From: Candidatus Omnitrophota bacterium
Lineage (GTDB): Bacteria > Omnitrophota > Gorgyraeia > B26-G9
Assembly: GCA_018399295.1 (NCBI GenBank)
Contig: JAGYOO010000030.1
Coordinates: forward strand, 1 to 9,665
Length of the DNA stretch: 9,665 nucleotides
Direction of reading: 5' to 3'
Part shown: piece by piece, positions 1 to 6,900 of the stretch
Layout: the number at the start of each line of letters is the position of its first letter
How positions within the stretch are numbered: the first letter of the stretch is position 1
Notes under the pieces: generated by a model
Seen by the model: the letters and a program-made list of their open reading frames with translations, nothing else
Told to the model about the DNA's origin: nothing
Database searches by the model: none
Made by a program: the position numbers and the translations under genes

Positions 1-72
1 AGCGGTTGCTTCCGCGATCGTAAATACAGACAAAACACCCAGGATGCTGATAAGCAGAAATATCTTTTTCAT
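1..72 (-). CDS. Small exported protein, N-terminal signal peptide only (partial, runs off the window start)
   Basis: The reverse strand shows an ATG at 72-70 followed by an open frame to the window edge. The first 24 residues form a textbook Sec signal peptide: MKK basic head, a hydrophobic core (IFLLISILGVLSVF) and a small-residue end (AEATA) that fits a signal peptidase I site. The start is well supported, because AGGAGG (positions 83-78) lies five bases before the ATG. No mature sequence is visible, so the function is unknown. It points the same way as the two exported proteins upstream of it on the minus strand, 121 bases away, but it has its own promoter-like TATAAT and its own strong ribosome binding site. 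It may therefore be expressed separately. Confidence 0.75.
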   Translation of the reverse strand, partial: MKKIFLLISILGVLSVFTIAEATA

Positions 73-75
73 CTT

Positions 76-83
76 CTCCTCCT
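76..83 (-). promoter_or_regulatory. Strong Shine-Dalgarno site (AGGAGGAG) for the exported protein at 1-72
   Basis: The minus strand reads AGGAGGAGAAG directly before the ATG, with the AGGAGG core five bases from the start. It is the only strong Shine-Dalgarno sequence before a start in this window. The other starts have weak or no match, so this small protein may be translated much more efficiently than its neighbours. Confidence 0.75.
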
Positions 84-101
84 TTTTAAGGTGTTGAACT
101 T

Positions 102-107
102 ATTATA
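102..107 (-). promoter_or_regulatory. Candidate -10 box (TATAAT) for the exported protein at 1-72
   Basis: The minus strand carries a perfect TATAAT, which would place the transcript start near position 95 and leave a leader of about 23 bases containing the ribosome binding site. No good -35 box lies 16-18 bases further upstream; the region there is pyrimidine-rich. The promoter may therefore depend on an activator or another sigma factor, or the match may be chance in an AT-rich stretch. Confidence 0.4.
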
Positions 108-193
108 TAGAAGGCAAGGGGGGAAGGAGATGGTCTGTTTCTTTGTTTTTTTGATTTTGTTCCCCCGGATGGGGAAAAGGAGAAAAAACCGGA

Positions 194-2401
194 TTAGATC
201 GATGAGTTTAAGGATTTGGTTTGTCTGGTGGGGTGGAGGCGTTTCAGGGGGAAGTTAAGGGTGATTACTTCTGCGTTGCGGATCGGGGCTTTTCTTTTAG
301 GCTGATATTCAGTAAAGGGTATGGGTTTACGGTTTACGCGGGTGTCGAACTTTTCCAGAAGATAAAGCAAAAAGTTTCTCGTCCCGAGCTTTGATCTGTC
401 GATCCGGGCGTTTGTCAGTTCCAGGGAGGCTAAACGGATTTCTTCCGGCCGGAGCCTCTCCGGCCTGTTTTGGGTTAGTTTTATCTCCCGTTCGATGAAT
501 TGGGAAGAGTTTATGGTGCCGTGATAGCCGCGGGAAACAGTATCCAGACAGGTGACATACTTGCGGCCGTTTTTCTCCGTGATGTAGCCGTACACTTTTT
601 GGGACGGCCTTTCCAGGGCTACCATGACTACCTGGCCATCGGTAAGCCGGGCGAAGGTGCGCATCTGATTCGCGGTCAGAGAAACGGGGATGATAGAAGC
701 GATCCTGTATTTTCCTTCTTTTATCAGATTGAACCGGTCGTAAAGCCGGCGGGCCTCATCGATAAGTTCCTGTTCCAGTCCGGCCTCTTCAATGCTGATT
801 ACGGGAATTCCGCTTTTGCTGATAACCGGAAGATTATTAGCGCTCTGTTTCAGAGTCTCACTGGTAGGTCTGGCCGCGATGACTATTGCGGAGATCTCGG
901 AGGGGTCCAGGAGCAGTCCTCCAGAAAAGTTTTCCTGATCCCTGAATCGGAAGGCAGTGCTTAGAGGGCCTTGATGGTAACTTACGTGACGTCCCTGCAA
1001 ATCAATGTCACCGGACAAGGCCAGCCAGAAACTGTAGTCGCGATACCCACCGGCGGTTTTTTGGTCCAGATTGTCCCGGTCAATGATCCTGTCCCGCAAG
1101 AGGACGCCCTCATCACCAAAACCCAGGCGTTCGGTCCGCAGGATTTTCCTTCTGAAAAATTGCCGCAGCTCATGTTCTATCTGTCGCTTCAGATGGGAAC
1201 GGGAGATCGGGGATAAACCCTGTTTGCGCGCGGACCGTTCTGCCTCGCCGCTTAGATTTATCCCATAATAATACTTGGGCAGGTTTGCTCTGAGGCCCGA
1301 TCCCAGCTGTTCCCGGTATTGCCGGTACCGCTGCCGGAGGTTGTTATAAAGCATCAGCCGGGCCGGCACCGGCCTCTGTCGGGAGAGGCCTTCGATTCGG
1401 CGCAGCACGTGATCCACGATCTTTTTCTGCTGATCAAGACTTAAGGGGACGGCGCTGGAGACCGCGGCCTGACGAAAGGTGTCGATCGCGAGATCCAGCG
1501 TGACGCGCGAGCCGTGTATGTTTTCAAACACTGTCTGTCCGTAAATCGCTTTATCCGCGACTAGCACATCCGCGCCAGCCCATATTGCCTGCTGCGCCCA
1601 ATGACGGTCGATTTTGCCGTCAACGCAGATTTCGATCTTTCGTCTGGAGGTGGTTAGTATTTTTCGCAGTTCTCTGATCTTATTTAAGGCCGAGGGGGTG
1701 AATCCGCTGATCGTATCGGAAGAGCTTAAGATCGTTATCTGATCGACAAGCGGCAGAAATGGCCGGATCTCTTTCACTGGGGTCTGCGCGCTAAGGGAAA
1801 ATCCGAGTTTAATATTTTTGCCGGATTTATCTGCTTCCTGTTTTATTAATTTCAACAGGGCGAGCGGGTTTGGAGAACACTCAAAACCGATGATGATGAT
1901 GTCAGCTTCACCGGACACGGCTTTTGGTATGGCCTGCCGAACGGTTTCTTCTGTTCCCCGGATATGGGCCTCAAGCTCAGGCGGTTTGAGGTAGATTTCC
2001 TGTTCTTTTAAAGTAGTAATCGGGCCAAAGCCGCTGGCCAGCGCCGCTCCGACTTTCCACAGAAGATCGATTCCGTCCTGCGTGTCTGTGTGATTGAAGC
2101 GAAACCGGTCAAGTCCCTGTCGCCAGGAAAGGTTGACTGCTTCTTCCAGATGTTCTTTGTTCAGGCCATGGAGCGAACCGGAGATCTTTATATCCTTAGG
2201 CGACAGTTCAACCGGTCCGGTATATTCAATAATGCCGGGATTCGGAAGATTCACGGATTTTTGGAAAAACGGGTGAAGGTCCGGCAGATCGACCCGCAGG
2301 CCGGGAGAGAGGTGCCGCGGCTGGGCAAGGGCTGATGCCGGGATAAACTGATTCAGAAAGAATAAGAGAAAAATAAGAAAATTAAATAATCCGGGTTTCA
2401 T
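194..2401 (-). CDS. Exported protein with a degenerate ribulose-phosphate 3-epimerase-like barrel and a large unassigned C-terminal region
   Basis: 735 residues. Residues 1-26 are a signal peptide ending ALA, so the mature protein should begin QPRHLSPGL and act outside the cytoplasm. Residues about 65-300 follow the order of a ribulose-5-phosphate 3-epimerase TIM barrel: KISGS (72-76, the family's first strand), a LEAHIRG stretch (143-149) at the place of the DVHLM histidine, a strand near 166-173, ICVDGKI (258-264) for the VDGG loop, and AGADVLVADKAIYG (275-288) for the phosphate-binding end. His146 and Asp261 match catalytic positions. The usual HxD pair is Arg101 and Asn103, and the glycine-rich NPGFGGQ loop is missing, so normal epimerase activity is doubtful. 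Residues about 320-430 are arginine-rich, and 430-735 match no family I recognise. Family length is about 220 residues, so this is a much larger protein. It starts 21 bases after the stop of the HExxH gene, with no clear Shine-Dalgarno sequence; the two are probably one operon. Confidence 0.85.
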   Translation of the reverse strand: MKPGLFNFLIFLLFFLNQFIPASALAQPRHLSPGLRVDLPDLHPFFQKSVNLPNPGIIEYTGPVELSPKDIKISGSLHGLNKEHLEEAVNLSWRQGLDRFRFNHTDTQDGIDLLWKVGAALASGFGPITTLKEQEIYLKPPELEAHIRGTEETVRQAIPKAVSGEADIIIIGFECSPNPLALLKLIKQEADKSGKNIKLGFSLSAQTPVKEIRPFLPLVDQITILSSSDTISGFTPSALNKIRELRKILTTSRRKIEICVDGKIDRHWAQQAIWAGADVLVADKAIYGQTVFENIHGSRVTLDLAIDTFRQAAVSSAVPLSLDQQKKIVDHVLRRIEGLSRQRPVPARLMLYNNLRQRYRQYREQLGSGLRANLPKYYYGINLSGEAERSARKQGLSPISRSHLKRQIEHELRQFFRRKILRTERLGFGDEGVLLRDRIIDRDNLDQKTAGGYRDYSFWLALSGDIDLQGRHVSYHQGPLSTAFRFRDQENFSGGLLLDPSEISAIVIAARPTSETLKQSANNLPVISKSGIPVISIEEAGLEQELIDEARRLYDRFNLIKEGKYRIASIIPVSLTANQMRTFARLTDGQVVMVALERPSQKVYGYITEKNGRKYVTCLDTVSRGYHGTINSSQFIEREIKLTQNRPERLRPEEIRLASLELTNARIDRSKLGTRNFLLYLLEKFDTRVNRKPIPFTEYQPKRKAPIRNAEVITLNFPLKRLHPTRQTKSLNSSI

Positions 2402-2422
2402 TGTTTTCAGGATGTCTCTCAG

Positions 2423-3823
2423 TTAAATTCCTGCCTCGATCCGTGAAGTTCCGTTGTTATTCAACGGTGCCAGAATCCGGATTACTTCAGTTTTAATATA
2501 GTTAAAATCGGAAATGATTCGTGAGGCATCAGCTTCATCATCGCTGACGTTCGCGAGCAGATTATTAATCACCCCGTCCAGGTCTTCCAGTTCTTTAAGT
2601 CTATTTTCTCCGAATAATGCGATGATAAATTCCACGTCTCCGGCGGCATGGGCCTGAATAAACTTCTTTCCCAATCCCCACGGTCTTACCAGATTATCCA
2701 TCACGTTTTCCAGGAGAGCGATCAAAGGCAGATACAGTTGAATCTCTCCGTTGCCAGCCAGTTCGCGGACCATAAACCTGCCGGCCGGAGAGTGGAGCTT
2801 GGTTATTCCCGGATGCGCGGTAATCAGGCGGGTTCTTTTCCAGGCTGAAATTCTTTTTAACGGATCACGGCTGAGGTTGACTCCAGTGCCTTCGACATAG
2901 GCCTGGAGGGAATGCCAGGTGACCAGCGCTTCTTCCAGCCAATCAAACGGTGCTCCGCCGAAGATCTGGTGAAATGTCTCGTGCATGATCAGCAGAAGCT
3001 GGGCTTTCTTGTTAAGACTGGATGGGATGCCGATTCGCCTGATCCAGGAGTGGGCGGCGCCGTCGACAATAGTCTTACCCCGTTCGGGAGTATAAAAATA
3101 CACGGTATTCGAGATATCGGTAAAGGGAAGGTTGTTTTTTTCGCAATAAGCCCGGACCATTTCCATGGCCTCGGATATTGTCTGCTGTTGGCGCTTGTTC
3201 GGCTTGCGATATCCGCTTGACTGAATCAGGGAGAGAGATATCTGCTCGGTAAATTCAAATTCCAGTGAGGCCGGATTAAGTAAACCCCGTTCGATTCCCC
3301 GGACAATCCTGAACATGATCTTGGCGGAAAGGCTTTTCTGAACCACTGCCGGTGAAAAGTCTCTGGCCGCGTTCGTATAGGCCGTGGTTACCTGGCGGCT
3401 GATTTTTTCCCGATTTGTTTTTTCGGGACTATCAGGCAGGACAAGATGGGAGTAATACAGGCTGCTTCGCAGGCTGTTGTTTTCAATCTCAAGCGGTGGA
3501 GACAGTTTATCTTTCTGACCGTAAACCGGGACAGTTGCCAGTAAGAACAAAAGGATAAGTGAAATAACGCGGATGTTGCTGATATTAACACAGGAAATGG
3601 AAAGTTTCTTCCGGTTGTCCTGATTGCGGGATTCGACAGAGCTCAGTTTGTTTCGTATGCTGTGGAAAGCTATCAACAGCAGTGGACACGGTTTATCTAA
3701 ACAGACTGCCGTCCGGCGGTATCCAGGTAAAGGATATGGAGTTATCATGGTTGTAACTGAACTTGAGGTGATTAGGCCTGGGATATATTTCATTACTTTG
3801 ATAAAGTTAATAAAATATACCAT
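2423..3823 (-). CDS. Exported or membrane-anchored HExxH zinc metallopeptidase-like protein (peptidase MA/gluzincin type)
   Basis: 466 residues in the longest frame. HETFH at 281-285 is a zinc-binding HExxH motif. It is followed by FDWLEEALVTW (293-303), which resembles the P-x-W-L-x-E-G-L-A pattern of peptidase MA-like gluzincins. Glu298 is thus the likely third zinc ligand, 12 residues after His285. Residues 84-102 are a hydrophobic export segment (ISLILLFLLATVPVYG) after a basic stretch, and the mature protein probably begins QKDKLSPPL. About 80 residues precede this segment, which is unusual. No ATG, GTG or TTG lies close before it, so the start is uncertain: Met1 (3823), Met11 (3793) and Met26 (3748) are possible, none with a good ribosome binding site. 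A promoter-like sequence at 3814-3841 would exclude Met1 and allow Met11. The gene is first in a likely operon with the epimerase-like gene. Its substrate is unknown. Confidence 0.75.
   Translation of the reverse strand: MVYFINFIKVMKYIPGLITSSSVTTMITPYPLPGYRRTAVCLDKPCPLLLIAFHSIRNKLSSVESRNQDNRKKLSISCVNISNIRVISLILLFLLATVPVYGQKDKLSPPLEIENNSLRSSLYYSHLVLPDSPEKTNREKISRQVTTAYTNAARDFSPAVVQKSLSAKIMFRIVRGIERGLLNPASLEFEFTEQISLSLIQSSGYRKPNKRQQQTISEAMEMVRAYCEKNNLPFTDISNTVYFYTPERGKTIVDGAAHSWIRRIGIPSSLNKKAQLLLIMHETFHQIFGGAPFDWLEEALVTWHSLQAYVEGTGVNLSRDPLKRISAWKRTRLITAHPGITKLHSPAGRFMVRELAGNGEIQLYLPLIALLENVMDNLVRPWGLGKKFIQAHAAGDVEFIIALFGENRLKELEDLDGVINNLLANVSDDEADASRIISDFNYIKTEVIRILAPLNNNGTSRIEAGI
3705..3720 (-). 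other. Short stem-loop in the 5' part of the metallopeptidase gene
   Basis: The minus strand reads ACCGCC-GGAC-GGCAGT, a six-base-pair stem (one G-T pair) with a four-base loop. It lies in the doubtful N-terminal extension of the metallopeptidase frame. If translation really begins further downstream, this would be a leader RNA element; if not, it is just coding sequence. I do not recognise a known riboswitch here. Confidence 0.3.
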
Positions 3824-3826
3824 AAG
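3798..3826 (+). promoter_or_regulatory. Weak candidate promoter for the efflux gene
   Basis: TTGATA (3798-3803, five of six matches) is followed after exactly 17 bases by CATAAG (3821-3826, four of six matches to TATAAT). The transcript would start near 3833 and have a leader of about 110 bases. It overlaps the minus-strand promoter candidate, so the two would compete. The -10 match is poor. Confidence 0.25.
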
Positions 3827-3841
3827 TTTAACATTTTACAA
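3814..3841 (-). promoter_or_regulatory. Candidate promoter for the metallopeptidase/epimerase-like operon
   Basis: On the minus strand TTGTAA (3841-3836, four of six matches to TTGACA) is followed after 16 bases by TATATT (3819-3814, five of six matches to TATAAT). The predicted transcript start is near 3807, which lies inside the longest reading frame, downstream of its first ATG. Met11 at 3793 would then follow a leader of about 14 bases. The surroundings are AT-rich, so a chance match is possible. Confidence 0.4.
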
Positions 3842-3943
3842 GGGTAATGAATTAAAATGCTTGGCAGGAAGAAACAGGCCGGAGAGGGCGATCTAAATTA
3901 GTGGAAATTACCGGCTAATCAGGTTAGAATAAAGTAAATTGCC

Positions 3944-6900
3944 ATGGATCCGAAATTTATCCGCTTTTTCATCAGACGTCATCTGTTAACAAATCTGGTT
4001 CTTATATCTGTGCTGCTGGGGGGTGTTCTGGCCTGGCAGCAGCTGCCGAAGGAAGAGATGCCGGATGTTACCATGGATCGGGTACGCGTGTCCGTGGCCT
4101 ACCCCGGAGCCTCGGCCGAAGAGGTCGAGTATCATGTTACCCGTCCTATGGAAGAAGCGCTGGCCGATCTCGACGGCGTTTACCGGGTTACCAGCGCGAC
4201 TTCTACCGGAAGCAGTCAGGTTACTGTAGAGCTGGAAAAAGATCTTAAAGAAAAGCAGGAGGTTATCTCCGAGATTCGGAATGAGGTCCTGGATGTAGAC
4301 CTGCCTGAGGATATTACCGTGGAGCCGGAGGTGAGGGTATTCAAGACCTCGCGTCGGCCGATTATCGATGTCGCGTTTTTCTTTAAAGAAAAGATTATTC
4401 TGGATGTGGTCTCGCGCCAACAGTTGCAGGAGTATGCCTTGGCCATGGAACACCAGCTTCTGGCCCTTCCTGAGGTCAGCCGGGTCAATCGTTCCGGATA
4501 TCTGCAGGAAGAGATCCAGATTAGGGTCGATCCAAAGATGCTGCGGGAGTATGATATCCCGTTCAATACCGTCATGCGTGAGGTCCGGGCCGGGAATATC
4601 CGACAGCCCGCCGGGAATATTGAGAATGAGTTTGAATCCAAGGTAACCGTGCTCGGAGAGTTGGATGAGGTCCAAACGCTTAAACAGTTCGGCGTTCAGG
4701 GCGGATTTGAGGGAAATATTGTCCGATTGTCGCAGATCGCCGATGTGGGGAACGGGTTTGAAAAGAATAAGAGCATTTATAAGATAAACGGCCGGGAAGG
4801 TGTTTTTCTGAACGTGGTCAAGAGCTCCGGCAGCGGTATTCTTGACGCGGTAACGGCCGTGCAACGCCGGGTAAAATCCTTTCAGGCCGATACTCTGGCT
4901 GGGACGCCGGTAGAGGCAGTTTTACTGGATGATGAGTCAGTGGATGTGAAGAATCGGCTGAGCCTGATCGGGACGAACGGGCTTTTGGGGTTCGCGCTTG
5001 TTCTGCTGTGCCTGTTTTTATTTCTGGATGCCCGGGCGGCGATCTGGGTAGCGGTCGGGATTCCGTTTACATTTTGTTTCTCATTGATCGGGGCCTTGTG
5101 GCTGGGATATTCGGCTAACAATATTACTCTGGCGGCGATAATCATCGTCATGGGTATGGTGGTTGACGACGCGATCGTGGTTTCCGAAAATATCAACCGT
5201 CTGCGCGGCCAGGGGCTTAGCCTGGAAGAGGCTGCTGAACAGGGAACCGCCTTTGTGTTTCTGCCGGTTATTGCCAGTATTCTTACCACCTGTGTAGCGT
5301 TTATCCCACTCATGTTTTTTTCCGGCCGGTTCGCGATTATGGCCAAGTTCATCCCGCCGATCGTTTTCCTGATGCTTGCCGGAAGCCTGCTGGAGGCCCT
5401 GCTTATTCTTCCCGGCCATATGGCCCTGCCGTTTGACCGGATTAAGAACTTTTTGAAACTGCCGCCTGCCGCATTAGAGCCCAAAAGACACTGGTTTTCT
5501 TCCTGGGAAGATAAGTACGAGCGTCTTATCCGGCGGCTGCTGAAAAACAAGGGAAAAGTCTTTCTCGGTTTTGCCCTGTTTTTGCTGCTGTCCGTGATTA
5601 TCGGGACAAGCCAAATGAGGTTCGTTATGTTCCCGAATGAGGAAACTCGCAATATCAATATTTCCGGCCGGATCCCGTCCGCTGCCAGCCGGTATCAGAC
5701 CGCGCGCCTGGCGCAACCGCTGGAGGAGATCCTGCACAGCTACGTGGGGAAGGAAGTTATCGGATTTCGCAATATTATTGCCCGGGGCCGGCACGGCCAG
5801 GCGGATGAGGAAAACCTGTTTCGGATGCGGGTGGAGATCGTTCCGCCGGAAAAACGAAACAAGTCGGCGGCAAAGCTGATCGCCGAATTTGAGAAAAAGT
5901 TCACCGCGGTTCCGGGTGTCAGCGAATTGAAGTTCAGCAGAAGCTGGCATGGCCAGGACGGAGACAGCCCGATAAAATTGCAGGTCCGCGCTAATAACGA
6001 CGCTACACGGGACCGGCTGTGTGAGGCCATGGCTGAAGAGTTCAGGAAACATCCGGCGCTGGTTAATGTGGAGATCGATCGTCCGCTGCGGAATCCGGAA
6101 TACCGGTTGTCTTTGAACCGGGATAAGGTCCGGCGCTTGGGAATAAATCCGGAGGATATCGCGGCTACACTGCGGGCCGCGCTGGAGGGCAGGATATTAT
6201 ATGAGTTCGGGGCGGCGGAAGAAACCGTGCAGGTCAGGCTCACGATCCGGGAAGAAGACAAGAAAGATCTGGCCGCGGTCCTGTCGATCCCAGTGGAAAA
6301 CCAGGGACAGTACCTGGTGCCGCTGCAGGACCTGGTGACGGTTGAAGAGGCGGCGGCGCCGGAGTCGATAATCCGGGAAGAGGGGAAAAGGACGACTACC
6401 GTGTTTGCTGACCTGAAGCCCGGCAGCGGTAAAACACCGCTGGAGATCGCGGATTATTTCGAGCAGAACGTGTTCGGCCGTTATCTGCGGGAAAATCCCT
6501 CGGCCATGCTCGAGTTCGGAGGCGAGATAAAGGATTCACGGGAGTCGGGACAGGATTTTCAGCAGGCGGTGATAATGGTTCTGATCCTGATCTACATGAT
6601 TTTGGCCCTACTGTTCAACTCTCTGATGAAGCCGTTTGTCATCATGCTCGCGATCCCGTTTGGGATTGTCGGAGTGATTCTGGCGTTCTGGCTGCACGGA
6701 ATAAACCAGTACGGCTTTTTCGCGCTGATCGGTCTGATCGGGCTTTCCGGGGTCGTGATCAATGACGCGATAATCATGGTGGTGAAATTAGACCGGGAAC
6801 TTAACGGTTCCGGTGCAGGAGGGGATATGGATGAAAAGATCGCCGCGGTCTCCAAGACCAGGCTGCGGGCCGTGCTTTTGACTACGATCACTACCGTTGT

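Noticed and set aside
160..176. Inverted repeat TTCCCC...GGGGAA between the epimerase-like gene and the small exported gene, considered as a terminator
   Set aside because: On the minus strand the stem is followed by an A-rich, not T-rich, stretch, and on the plus strand there is no gene to terminate. A T-run at 182-188 on the minus side comes before the stem and lacks a hairpin of its own.
500..964. Open frame of 154 codons on the plus strand inside the epimerase-like gene
   Set aside because: It lies antisense to a well-supported gene, has no recognisable domain, signal peptide or ribosome binding site, and reads as low-complexity shadow sequence.
3388..3591. Alternative GTG-started frame of 67 codons over the metallopeptidase signal segment
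   Set aside because: It is out of frame with the conserved part, has no signal-peptide character and no ribosome binding site, so it does not solve the start problem of that gene.
3925..3930. TAGAAT as a -10 box just before the efflux gene
   Set aside because: It would give a leader of only a few bases and has no -35 box at the right distance.
3986..4864. 292-codon open frame on the minus strand opposite the RND permease
   Set aside because: The opposite strand clearly encodes conserved RND motifs. The antisense product has no recognisable features and is a codon-bias shadow; the same holds for 4882-5658 and 5474-6052.
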